A stretch of 64,000 nt of DNA from Bradyrhizobium erythrophlei (GTDB lineage Bacteria > Pseudomonadota > Alphaproteobacteria > Rhizobiales > Xanthobacteraceae), in the NCBI RefSeq assembly GCF_900142985.1, contig NZ_LT670849.1, positions 5,100,501-5,164,500 on the forward strand, in the 5' to 3' direction. Made by a program: the position numbers and the translations under genes. The notes below the pieces were generated by a model. That model ran no database searches and was not told the DNA's origin. It saw only the letters and a list, made by a program, of their open reading frames with translations. Below, piece after piece: positions 25,576 through 33,771 of the stretch; position 1 is the first letter of the stretch, and each line of letters starts with the position of its first letter.

Positions 25576-26811
25576 TCAGTTCGACGTGACCTTGATGAAA
25601 GCCGGGAACTTCAATTTGGCTTTGGCGACTTCCGGCGGCCAGACGGCGACCTGCTTGCCATCCTGCCATTGCAGCATCGCGCCGGTGATCAGGCCTTTGC
25701 CGTACTTGATCGAGTGGGTGAACGGATCGTCCTTGCCGTAGAACTGGACGCGGCCGATGGTGCCGACCCAGTCGGTCTTCTCCAGCGCCTCGACCAGCTT
25801 GTCGGCGTCGGTCGAGCCCGCGCGCTTCACGGCGTCGGCGATGAAGTACACCTCGTCATAGGAGGTATAGCCGGCGTAAGACGGGAAGTTGCCGAACTTC
25901 GCCTTGAAGGCGTTGGCGAACGGCACGCTCTTCTCGGTGACCGCCAGACCCGGTCCCGACACGCCCTGATAGAGCACGCCGTCGGACGCGTTGTTGGTGT
26001 CCTTGCCGAAGGTCTCGTTGGTGGCCTGCGAGGAGATGCCGAACATCGGAATCGGAACCTGCTGGTTCTTCCACTGCACGGTCGGCTGCACGCCGACATG
26101 CGAGATGCCGGTGATCATCACGTCCGGCTTGGCGCCTTCGATCTTGTTGAAGATCGGCGTGAAGTCGGTGGTGTCGGGCGAGAAGCGGATATGGTCGAGC
26201 ACCTTCAGCCCGATCTTGGGCAGGCATTCCTCGTAGCCGATGTCGAGCGGTTTGGTCCAGGCGGCGTCCTCGCTCATGATGACCGCGGTCTTCATCTGCT
26301 TCTGATCGACGAGCAATTCCTTGGCGGCGTCGCAGACCGACATCGCCAGCGCCGCCGAGGTCAGATAGCCGTGGAAGGTGTACTTGTTTTTCTCGTAGTC
26401 GGCGTGAATGGCCTTGCTGATTTCGTTGGAGGCCGCGCCCGGCGTAATGAAGGGCATCTTCAGGCGCGCAGCCCAGGGCTCCAGCGCCAGCACCACTTCG
26501 CTGGTGTAGCTGGCGATGACGATGTTGACCTTGTCTTCGTTGACCGCGCGCTGGAAGGCGCGGACGGAGTCGGGCGCGGAGGAGTGGTTGTCATAGGTGA
26601 CGAGCTCGATTTTGCGGCCGTCGACGCCGCCCGCGGCGTTGATCTCGTCGGCGGCAAGCTGGGCGGCCTGCGGGATCGAGGCGCCGGCGATGGCTTGCGC
26701 TTCGGCGATGACGCCGATCTTGATCGGGTCGGCGGCGAACGCTTGACCTGCGCCCAGCACGAGGCCAAGCGCCGTCGCGCCGAGCAGCGAACGGATAGAT
26801 GTTGTTGTCAT
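25576..26811 (-). CDS. Binding protein of the branched-chain-type ABC transporter
   Basis: The 411-residue protein has a signal peptide (SLLGATALGLVLGAGQAFA) and a LivJ/AmiC-like fold (IGVIAEAQAIAGASIPQAAQ, YDNHSSAPDSVRAFQRAV, IMSEDAAWTKPLDIGYEECL). It is the first gene of the operon with the LivH, LivM and double ATPase genes. The ligand is unknown: the length and the PQAAQLAADEINAAGG segment fit amino-acid, amide or aromatic-acid binders. Nothing in its promoter matches the MarR-type motif of the neighbouring aromatic cluster. Confidence 0.9.
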   Translation of the reverse strand: MTTTSIRSLLGATALGLVLGAGQAFAADPIKIGVIAEAQAIAGASIPQAAQLAADEINAAGGVDGRKIELVTYDNHSSAPDSVRAFQRAVNEDKVNIVIASYTSEVVLALEPWAARLKMPFITPGAASNEISKAIHADYEKNKYTFHGYLTSAALAMSVCDAAKELLVDQKQMKTAVIMSEDAAWTKPLDIGYEECLPKIGLKVLDHIRFSPDTTDFTPIFNKIEGAKPDVMITGISHVGVQPTVQWKNQQVPIPMFGISSQATNETFGKDTNNASDGVLYQGVSGPGLAVTEKSVPFANAFKAKFGNFPSYAGYTSYDEVYFIADAVKRAGSTDADKLVEALEKTDWVGTIGRVQFYGKDDPFTHSIKYGKGLITGAMLQWQDGKQVAVWPPEVAKAKLKFPAFIKVTSN

Positions 26812-27205
26812 GACGTTCCTCTCTGTTTCCTCAAGACCGGGCGGCCTTTGATGTCGCTGGCCTTGTTGTTGTTGGTTTTGGCGGCCTTGGGCTCATTGTA
26901 GCTTTGCTTGCGGTCCCAGCAAGCGAAACGGCAACAGCCACTCGCGGTGGTACGATCCTGTCCGCGCGTTGGAAAGTCCAAAATCGTCGCAGCCGTTCGG
27001 TTTGAGGGCAATGTTAACGGGTGGCTGCGGGTTGTCTGGAACAAGCCGCGAAGCGGCGTTTTCTCATCTGAATTCAACGCATTATAGCGCCATCCGGCCA
27101 AGGCCGGATTCGATCGGCCCGGGCGCTGTTTGCTTCTCGCGGCTTCAGGTTTTCAGCCATTTGCGACGCGCGAAAACTTCGCCTTACGCGCGATGAGACG
27201 AAAGG
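26812..27205. other. Intergenic region upstream of the ABC operon
   Basis: Nearly 400 bases hold the promoter of the ABC transporter operon, read on the minus strand. I find no credible gene, repeat or operator; all open frames are low-complexity shadows. A GC-rich stretch at about 27090-27140 could be a weak terminator for clpS. Confidence 0.5.
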
Positions 27206-27466
27206 CTAACGCGCCTCTTCGAGTATGCATTTGAGCGGATGGTTGTGCTTGCCGGCAAGCGCCAGAATGGCGGCGACCCGTGTTTCGGCCTCGTCGCGCT
27301 CATAGGTGCCGCAGATCGCTTTTCCCTCGTGGTGAACGCGAAGCATGAGCTTGCAGGCGTCGTCGAAGCCGAGATCAAGAAACTCCTGCAAGACGTGTAC
27401 GACGAAGTCCATGGGGGTTACGTCGTCGTTCACAAGCAGCACGTTAAAGAGCGGGTTATCTGGCAT
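27206..27466 (-). CDS. clpS: ClpS adaptor of the Clp protease
   Basis: This 86-residue ClpS protein delivers substrates with N-terminal Leu, Phe, Tyr or Trp to ClpAP. The N-degron pocket is intact: NDDVTPMDFVV gives the Asn-Asp-Asp and Met gate, and VHHEGKAICG gives the conserved histidine. It lacks the long N-terminal extension and begins directly with the core fold, like the second ClpS of rhizobia. It is not next to clpA; instead it follows a cyclase-family hydrolase gene by 15 bases in the same transcript, which is unusual. Confidence 0.9.
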   Translation of the reverse strand: MPDNPLFNVLLVNDDVTPMDFVVHVLQEFLDLGFDDACKLMLRVHHEGKAICGTYERDEAETRVAAILALAGKHNHPLKCILEEAR

Positions 27467-27481
27467 GACGACCCTCGTGGG

Positions 27482-28258
27482 TTAATCGTCGATGATGGCG
27501 ACCGCGCGTGTCCAGCCCGCAGACGCGCGTTCGATCTTCACCGGGAAGCACGAGACCATGAAGCCCTTGGACGGCAGGCGCTCCAGATTGTGCAGCTTCT
27601 CGATGTGGCAATAGCCGATGTGGCGTCCGGCCTTGTGGCCCTCCCAGATCAGGCCGGCATTTTTGCTCTCGGCATATCTTTTCGCGGTGAAGACGAATGG
27701 CGCGTCCCAGCTCCAGCCGTCGATGCCGGTCAGCCGCACGCCGCGCTCGAGCAGGTACATCGTTGCCTCATAGCCCATGCCGCAGCCGGAATTGACGAAA
27801 TCGGCCTGGCCGTATTTGACGCCGGCGGAGGTATTGACCACGACGATTTCGAGCGGCGACAGCGTATGTCCGATGCGCTTCAACTCCGTCTCGACGTCAT
27901 CAGCGGTGGCGACGTAGCCGTCGGGAAAATGCCGGAAGTCGAGTTTGACGGCGGGCTGAAAGCACCATTCGAGCGGCACCTCTTCGATGGTCCAGGCGCG
28001 CTCGCCGCGGTTCATGGTCGGATGATAGTGATAGGGCGCATCGAGATGGGTGCCGTTATGGGTCGAGAGCTGCACCGTCTCCATCGCCCAGGCCTGGCCG
28101 TCCGGCAGATCCTCGGCCTTGAGACCGGGAAAGAAGCCCAACATGCGCGGCAGACTCTGCTGGTGATCGTGATATTCGATGCGCGGATTGATGCCGGGTG
28201 GATCGGCCGGCACATCGTTTTGCAGCGGCACGGAGATATCGATCAGTTTTCGCGCCAT
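27482..28258 (-). CDS. Cyclase family metal-dependent hydrolase (KynB-like)
   Basis: The 258-residue protein has the metal-binding signature HNGTHLDAPYHYHP of the cyclase/bacterial kynurenine formamidase (KynB) family, and begins with the usual LIDISVPLQNDVPADPPG segment. Members hydrolyse N-formylkynurenine, isatin or other cyclic or acylated amides. This gives the window a second formamidase-like enzyme, unrelated in fold to the a/b hydrolase at 16.4 kb. The start is ATG 28258; the longer frame to 28309 is not protein-like. It is probably co-transcribed with clpS. The substrate is open. Confidence 0.85.
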   Translation of the reverse strand: MARKLIDISVPLQNDVPADPPGINPRIEYHDHQQSLPRMLGFFPGLKAEDLPDGQAWAMETVQLSTHNGTHLDAPYHYHPTMNRGERAWTIEEVPLEWCFQPAVKLDFRHFPDGYVATADDVETELKRIGHTLSPLEIVVVNTSAGVKYGQADFVNSGCGMGYEATMYLLERGVRLTGIDGWSWDAPFVFTAKRYAESKNAGLIWEGHKAGRHIGYCHIEKLHNLERLPSKGFMVSCFPVKIERASAGWTRAVAIIDD

Positions 28259-28465
28259 GGCGCTCCCTCGCTTCTTGGTTTGTGCATTGTGGGGCCCGTG
28301 GGGGCGCACCTGTCAAGGTCGGGTGGTTAACGATTTCACGGCCCTTCCGCGAAAGATATTTTAAGGTTCCGCCTGCTAGTTTTTTAGCCCGGCGCTACAA
28401 CGCTTGGGCGCCAGTTTCCTGGCTGCACTTTGACCTGCTTCTTCACCTGATATTGCGGTGGCGAG

Positions 28466-29152
28466 ATGACCGGAGCGCGAATTTCCATGATGGCGATCGC
28501 GGTTGCGGTGCTCGCGATCGGCGTTGCCCTGGCCGGCGTTTCGTTCTTCAGGCCAAACACGGTTGTCGATACCCACCGGTATACCCGTCAGGTCATTCTG
28601 CACTACACATTCAGCCGGGCCGATCATCCCTTCATCGTTCTCGGTGACAGCATCACGGAAGCATCCACCCTGCCGCGGTCGGCCTGCGATCATGCCCTCG
28701 TCAATGCGGGGCTCGATGGCGCCTCGACGGCGAGCGATCTCGGGACCTGGCTTAACGACGTGCTCGAGGGCCGGCGCGCCGGAGCCATCGTCGTCGCGCT
28801 CGGCACCAACGATGCGTTGCAGGGGCGCGAGCAGAAGGAATTCGAAGCGAATTACGCAAGCCTGCTCGCCAAGCTCAAGGGGTCAGCCGACCACCTCGTC
28901 GTGCTCGGCATTCCCTCCGTTGAGGTGCGCGGGCGCATGCCGGCGGATTACCAGGCTGCAACCATGCGCCGCATCGACGCCTTCAACGCCGCGCTGCCTG
29001 CCTTGGCCGAGAAGGCGGGCGCGACATTTGCTCCGCTGCCGCCGATGGGCGCGCCGCACACCATCGATGGCGTCCATCTCGATACCGCCGGCTACGCCGT
29101 CTGGGATGCTGCCGTTCTCAAGGGAGTGTCCGGCGCATGCGGCACGCATTGA
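28466..29152 (+). CDS. SGNH/GDSL hydrolase, membrane anchored
   Basis: The 228-residue product has an N-terminal membrane segment (MMAIAVAVLAIGVALAGVSF) and an SGNH esterase domain in the periplasm: block I FIVLGDSITEAS with the nucleophile serine, block III ALGTNDALQG and the C-terminal DGVHLD aspartate-histidine. Its 3' end overlaps the acyltransferase gene by 16 bases. Pairs of SGNH and acyltransferase-3 proteins O-acylate cell-surface glycans, so a joint role in adding or removing acetyl groups on a polysaccharide is likely. Confidence 0.85.
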   Translation: MTGARISMMAIAVAVLAIGVALAGVSFFRPNTVVDTHRYTRQVILHYTFSRADHPFIVLGDSITEASTLPRSACDHALVNAGLDGASTASDLGTWLNDVLEGRRAGAIVVALGTNDALQGREQKEFEANYASLLAKLKGSADHLVVLGIPSVEVRGRMPADYQAATMRRIDAFNAALPALAEKAGATFAPLPPMGAPHTIDGVHLDTAGYAVWDAAVLKGVSGACGTH

Positions 29153-30291
29153 CGCCAAACGCTTCGACGCAAGCTTCGCCCGCGAACAAGCTCGTCGCGC
29201 TCGAAGGCTTACGCTTTCTTTCGGCTTTTGCGATCCTCGTGTTCCACTATCGCCATTTCTTCTACGTCGCGAGCGAGCCGGTCGGACTGGTGCAGGAGCG
29301 CCTGCCGCTCTACGGCGTCCTGCATGTGCTTTACGATTCCGGGCGGCTGGGGGTCTGGATCTTCTGGTGCATCAGCGGATTCATCTTCTTCTGGAAGTAT
29401 CGCGACGCCATCGCCGGGCGCACCATCGGCGGCTGGCAATTCTTCGTGCTGCGCTTCTCGCGACTTTATCCGCTGCACTTCGTGACCTTGCTCGTCGTGG
29501 CACTGCTTCAAGCGGCGTATTTCAATTCGCATGGGTGCTTCTTCGTCTACCAGAGCAACGACGTCTGGCACTTCCTTGCACAGCTCTTTCTGGCGAGCGA
29601 ATGGAACGGCAAGGAGGACCTCAATTTCAACGGCCCGATCTGGTCGATCTCGGTCGAAGTGCTCGTTTATCTCTGGTTCTTCCTGATGCTGCGCGTGACG
29701 CGATCGTGGTGGTTGAACGCCGTTATCGTGCTCGTGTGCCTGAATGCCGTGCTCGAAGGTTTCGGCTCGCAGCTTCTTCTTTGTCTGGCGTTCTTCTACA
29801 TCGGCGGCCTGGCGGCGATCGCGCGGCGGGCAGTTGGCACGTCGCGCCATCATAACGCCATTGAAACGTCTGCCGTGCTCGCCGCCGTCGTCAGTCCGCT
29901 CGCGGTTGTCGTTGCGCTGGGCGATCGCCTCGGCGCGCTCGAGTTTCCGCTGCTGCTGGCCTATACGCCGATCCTGCTGTTCTGCCTGTCGCGGGACGTC
30001 GCTGTACCGCACTGGGCGCAGGCTACGATCGAGGCGGCCGGCAACATGACCTATTCAAGCTACCTGCTGCATTTCCCGATTCAACTGTCTGTCATGATCG
30101 GCTTTGCCGTCGCCGGACGCCCGGTGCCGGTCTATAGCGGCGCGCTGCTCGCCGTCTATCTCCTGACGACGCTGCTACTGTCCTACGTCACGTTTCGCTA
30201 TTTCGAGGCGCCGGCGCAGCGCTTCATTCGCGCCGCCTTTCGACGCGACGTACCGTCGCGCGACGTGCTTACGCCAGCTTCATCAGCTTGA
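29137..30291 (+). CDS. Acyltransferase-3 family membrane protein
   Basis: This 384-residue integral membrane protein has about ten hydrophobic segments and the family signatures: EGLRFLSAFAILVFHYRHFF with the conserved histidine near the N-terminus, the RFSRLYPLHF motif, and NGPIWSISVEVLVYLWFF. Family members move acyl groups from cytoplasmic donors to surface glycans. It overlaps the SGNH gene (start in its last codons), a natural split of the fused acyltransferase-SGNH architecture known in OatA-type enzymes. The 3' end overlaps the following convergent gene by 23 bases. Confidence 0.9.
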   Translation: MRHALTPNASTQASPANKLVALEGLRFLSAFAILVFHYRHFFYVASEPVGLVQERLPLYGVLHVLYDSGRLGVWIFWCISGFIFFWKYRDAIAGRTIGGWQFFVLRFSRLYPLHFVTLLVVALLQAAYFNSHGCFFVYQSNDVWHFLAQLFLASEWNGKEDLNFNGPIWSISVEVLVYLWFFLMLRVTRSWWLNAVIVLVCLNAVLEGFGSQLLLCLAFFYIGGLAAIARRAVGTSRHHNAIETSAVLAAVVSPLAVVVALGDRLGALEFPLLLAYTPILLFCLSRDVAVPHWAQATIEAAGNMTYSSYLLHFPIQLSVMIGFAVAGRPVPVYSGALLAVYLLTTLLLSYVTFRYFEAPAQRFIRAAFRRDVPSRDVLTPASSA

Positions 30292-31255
30292 GCGCGGCGA
30301 GCCCGTTCGGGCCGTAAGGGTTTCCGAGGCTCTCGCACATCTCGAAGTGATTGAAGTTCGCGGCTTCCAGAAGCTCGACCGGCTTGCCGGCGGCCTTGAC
30401 CGCGGCGGCAAAGTCGCGTGACTGGCGCTGGAAATCCGGCGTCTCGAAGCTGCCATAGGTGACGGTGATCGGTGCGCGCAGCAGATCGATATGGCGGATC
30501 GAGCTCAGGCGCTGCTCCATGTCGTCGTCGAACTTCACATAGTTGCTGCGTGCCGAAAGCCGCGCCGGCTTCAGATCATACATGCCGCTCATCAAGAGCG
30601 CGCCGCTCAGCATGTCGGCCGGCAGCCCGAAATCCTTTTGCCAGTCGGTCACCGCGGCCACGCCGGCGAGATGGCCGCCGGAAGAGTGCCCGCCGACATA
30701 GAATCGTTTGGTGTCACCGTTGAAAAGGCCGGCGTTCTTGTAGACCCAGGCGATGCCGCGCCGGACCTGATCGGCCATCGCTCTCAAGTCGCCATTGGCC
30801 GCATCGACCTGAATGAAGTCGAGCGCGACATAGTTGACGCCGGCATTGACGAAGAGATCGGCCGGATAGCCGTAATCCTTGGCGCTGCCGAGAACCCAGC
30901 GTCCGCCGTGGACGTAGACGAAGATCGGCGCATTGGCGGTTCGCGCCGGATAGACGTCGAGACCTTCGATCGGTGTCGGCCCATAGGCAAATCGCTTCGG
31001 CGCACCCAGCCGCTGGCGCGTGGTTTCGCTGATCGAGGCGTAGCGCTTGCTGAACTGCGCGATCATCGGCGCATAGACCGACTGGTCATAGGATGCATCG
31101 AGCTCGACCTGGTCCATGTCCATCCAGACCCTGGGTCCTTTCTCGTGTGGCGGGGGACCGACGCGGCATTCTTCCGCCAGCGCCGGCGTTGCGGCGATGG
31201 CGGCTGCGGTGCCGAGGAGGGAGCGGCGCGTGATGGCGCTGGATCGATCGGACAT
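30269..31255 (-). CDS. Exported alpha/beta hydrolase (carboxylesterase type, Tat signal)
   Basis: This 328-residue esterase begins with a twin-arginine signal (TRRSLLGTAAAIAATPALA) and has the HGG oxyanion motif (VYVHGGRWVLGS) and nucleophile motif GGHSSGGHLAG of the hormone-sensitive lipase-like group. ATG 31255 follows GGGGTG; a GTG two codons earlier is possible. It lies 14 bases downstream of the lactonase-like gene and is probably in one transcript, which suggests a pair of periplasmic esterase and lactonase. It overlaps tail to tail with the acyltransferase gene. Confidence 0.85.
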   Translation of the reverse strand: MSDRSSAITRRSLLGTAAAIAATPALAEECRVGPPPHEKGPRVWMDMDQVELDASYDQSVYAPMIAQFSKRYASISETTRQRLGAPKRFAYGPTPIEGLDVYPARTANAPIFVYVHGGRWVLGSAKDYGYPADLFVNAGVNYVALDFIQVDAANGDLRAMADQVRRGIAWVYKNAGLFNGDTKRFYVGGHSSGGHLAGVAAVTDWQKDFGLPADMLSGALLMSGMYDLKPARLSARSNYVKFDDDMEQRLSSIRHIDLLRAPITVTYGSFETPDFQRQSRDFAAAVKAAGKPVELLEAANFNHFEMCESLGNPYGPNGLAALKLMKLA

Positions 31256-31269
31256 GTTCACCCCGGTTT

Positions 31270-32523
31270 TCAGGCTAATGTCACCATACCGGCCCAGAAC
31301 TGCTGTTTCTGTTCGGTGGCGTCGATGTCGTATTTGCGCGCAAAGGTGAGCTTGCCGTCACCGCCAACACGATACAGCACAAGGCCCGCCGGCATGGTCG
31401 TGACACTATTGCCTTCGCGCACGGCGATCGACCAGAGCGGGGCAGCGACGAGCAATTTGCGTGAAGGGTCGATGTTGAAGGTCCGCAGGTAATTGCCGTG
31501 GCCGTCGGCGTTCTGGATCAAGGTCGGCTCGCCGGTGGTCTGATTGATGGCAAACACTGCGAGCGAATTCTCGCCACCGGTAAACACCTTCTTGCCTTCG
31601 AAGTCGCTGGTCCACCAGGCGCGGTTGGCGACGTAGACAAAACGGCCATCGGGGCTGACATGGATGGCGCCGGCAGCTTGCCGCAGCTTCGAGTTTGGAT
31701 CGGCGAGTGTGTTCTTGGTGAACAGCGGGTCGCGCGACAGGCCGGTCTTGTCGTCGAGCTTGTAGACCATGAGCTGGTTCTGGCTCTCGATCGAGACGAA
31801 CACCCAGGGCTTTTTCGGGTGGAAGTCGAGATGCCGCGGCCCGAAATGCATGCCGTCGCCGGGCGCGATGGCCGAAAGATTCGCCAGCACGCCGTCCTTG
31901 AAGGTGAAGACCTTGATCGAACCGGGATCGACGGGATTGTCTGACGGCGCGTTGTTGCCGCGCGTCACCAGGATGACGTGCTTGTTGTCGGGCGCGAGGC
32001 GGATCTGGTGCGCGAAGATGCCGGTGTCGAGCTTGTTCGGCTGCTGGACCTTGTCGCCGATCGTGCCGTCGGCGTTGATGCGGTGCACGGTCAGGCTCGA
32101 CGGGTTGTTGTAGGCGATCAGGAGAAAGTGGCCGGAGTGATCGACGCTGGCATGGATCGGGCGGGTGGCGAGCTTGACCGTTTCACCATGCGGCTTCAGC
32201 GCGCCGGTTGCGGGATCGATCGTAAAGGCGTTGGCGACGTGCACGCTGCCGGTGGCATCGCCCGCGGCCGGCCCGCCGCTGGAGGAAACCACATAGAGCC
32301 AGCGCTTCGAGGGATGCGGCCAGGCATATTGAATGTTGGCCGCCGTCGATACCGGGTCTCGCTTGGTGAGTTCGGCCTTGTCGACGTCGACGCCATAGGG
32401 CGTCAGTTGCGGCCCGACGGCCGAATAGAACACGTTCCTGGATGTCATGGTTTTGCCGAAAGCTAGGGTGGGAGCCGCGATGGTGCCCGCGAGCAGGGTG
32501 GTGAACGTCCGGCGATCGACCAT
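31270..32523 (-). CDS. Beta-propeller lactonase family protein, exported
   Basis: This 417-residue protein starts with a twin-arginine signal (VDRRTFTTLLAGTIAAPTLA) and contains the seven-bladed propeller of the 6-phosphogluconolactonase/YbhE-like family: AWPHPSKRWLYVVSSSGG, ASVDHSGHFLLIAYNN, HFGPRHLDFHPKKPWVFVS and IHVSPDGRFVYVANR. Location in the periplasm makes the sugar-phosphate substrate unlikely; hydrolysis of another lactone is more plausible. ATG 32523 opens the signal peptide. It is the first gene of a pair with the exported hydrolase. Confidence 0.87.
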   Translation of the reverse strand: MVDRRTFTTLLAGTIAAPTLAFGKTMTSRNVFYSAVGPQLTPYGVDVDKAELTKRDPVSTAANIQYAWPHPSKRWLYVVSSSGGPAAGDATGSVHVANAFTIDPATGALKPHGETVKLATRPIHASVDHSGHFLLIAYNNPSSLTVHRINADGTIGDKVQQPNKLDTGIFAHQIRLAPDNKHVILVTRGNNAPSDNPVDPGSIKVFTFKDGVLANLSAIAPGDGMHFGPRHLDFHPKKPWVFVSIESQNQLMVYKLDDKTGLSRDPLFTKNTLADPNSKLRQAAGAIHVSPDGRFVYVANRAWWTSDFEGKKVFTGGENSLAVFAINQTTGEPTLIQNADGHGNYLRTFNIDPSRKLLVAAPLWSIAVREGNSVTTMPAGLVLYRVGGDGKLTFARKYDIDATEQKQQFWAGMVTLA

Positions 32524-32773
32524 GAGGAAGCCTCCCACGAATTATTGTTATGAGGAGGCCCATAGCAAAAGGCCGAAATCGGCGCGATCAAAATCGTCTT
32601 CGTCAGATCAGCGTTGCATCGACGCCGGGCGAGCGGCCGAACCCCATTTGCGATGCGCTGCACAATAAGCGGGATCGGGCGCGGCGTGCCCGTAAGGGTT
32701 TCGTTAACCATTTTTAAGCAATTGGCGAGCGAGATTGGAGGGGTCGATTTTCCAAAGCGAAAGGTCGGACGCC

Positions 32774-33022
32774 ATGATTGAGACCGACGTTTTGAGTCAT
32801 GAAATCACGGCCCGGTTGGCGCAGCAGCGGGAAGCCTGGCGCGAGCTTGCAAAGCCCGAGCTCACCCAGTTCGACCGTCGCGAAATTCGCAACAGGATCC
32901 GGCAGGGCGAGATCGAATTGCGGGATTTCCTGAAAATACGCACCGAACGCTTGCGCTTCTGGCCGCGCGTGGCCGAGCCGCCGGTCGACAGCCTCGCCAA
33001 TATCAACTTTCGGCTGTTCTGA
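32774..33022 (+). CDS. Small conserved-looking hypothetical protein
   Basis: This is an 82-residue soluble, highly charged, mainly helical protein (for example LAQQREAWRELAKPELTQFD) with no cysteine, signal or membrane segment. The start at ATG 32774 follows AAAGGTCGG. I recognise no family. It is isolated between the lactonase gene and a repeat pair. Confidence 0.6.
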   Translation: MIETDVLSHEITARLAQQREAWRELAKPELTQFDRREIRNRIRQGEIELRDFLKIRTERLRFWPRVAEPPVDSLANINFRLF

Positions 33023-33030
33023 GACTTTTT

Positions 33031-33134
33031 CCCTCATCCTGAGGAGCCGCGTAAGCGGCGTCTCGAAGGATGAGGCCGATATGTCGGGGCCTCATGGTTC
33101 GAGACGCGCAAGAGCGCTCCTCACCATGAGGGTC
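33031..33134. repeat. Two palindromic repeats, family 2
   Basis: CCCTCATCCTGAGGAGCCGC with GGCGTCTCGAAGGATGAGG (33031-33075) and GCCTCATGGTTCGAGACGCG with GCGCTCCTCACCATGAGG (33089-33131). They are the same two variants seen together at 13655-13787, in a similar position between convergent genes. Confidence 0.8.
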
Positions 33135-33149
33135 TTTGACGCACTAGGA

Positions 33150-33356
33150 TTAGAACTCGAATTCGTCGGTCGACCGTCGCGCCAGCGCGCGAAGGTCGGC
33201 GACCGTCCCGCGCACGGCGTTGCAGCGCCGGCAATGGACGCTGGCGCCGTCCGGCGCGTCGGCGGGCTCGATCGGCTTGATCGACAGAGTTCCGCAGACC
33301 TCGCAGACGATCTTCAATCCCGTTTGTGTTTCGCAAGCTTGGTCAGCGAGACTCAT
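33150..33356 (-). CDS. Small zinc-ribbon protein
   Basis: The 68-residue protein has two Cys-x2-Cys knuckles (CEVCG and CRRCN) about 21 residues apart, which fits a single zinc ribbon. It has no other domain. It lies 11 bases downstream of a small membrane protein gene and is probably co-transcribed with it. The function is unknown; such ribbons bind nucleic acid or protein. Confidence 0.65.
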   Translation of the reverse strand: MSLADQACETQTGLKIVCEVCGTLSIKPIEPADAPDGASVHCRRCNAVRGTVADLRALARRSTDEFEF

Positions 33357-33367
33357 CGGCTTTTCCT

Positions 33368-33613
33368 TCAGCCAATGATTGCCGAGGCGACGATGCTGAC
33401 GCCGGCAAACTTCACGGCGAAGCGGCGGTATCCGCGCGTGACACCGATCGCCATCATGTAGGCGTCGAACTCTTCGCGGAATCCATCGAGTGCGGTCTTG
33501 CGGCCCCAGATATAGGGTCCGTAAAGCACGTCGCGCTGGCGCTCGATGAGTTTTGCGGCCGGCGCGACCGCGAGAAACGCCAGCATCGGATAGACGAGAA
33601 AATCGATGGTCAT
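33368..33613 (-). CDS. Small membrane protein, hypothetical
   Basis: This 81-residue protein has an N-terminal hydrophobic segment (MTIDFLVYPMLAFLAVAPAA) and a second one at the C-terminus (FAVKFAGVSIVASAIIG) joined by a charged stretch. The ATG at 33613 is chosen; a start at 33646 would add 11 polar residues. I do not recognise a family. It pairs with the zinc-ribbon gene downstream. Confidence 0.6.
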   Translation of the reverse strand: MTIDFLVYPMLAFLAVAPAAKLIERQRDVLYGPYIWGRKTALDGFREEFDAYMMAIGVTRGYRRFAVKFAGVSIVASAIIG

Positions 33614-33771
33614 TGTTTGGCCCCCGCCATTCTTATTTTTATCCACCGGGGACCAACGATACGCCTGAAGCTTTAAGGCTCCGGCTGAGCATGCTTTTGC
33701 AATTGAATGTTTCGATTAGGGAATTTTAAACCACGTTCGCCCCGACGCCGCTTTGGCCCGGGGCACACTTC

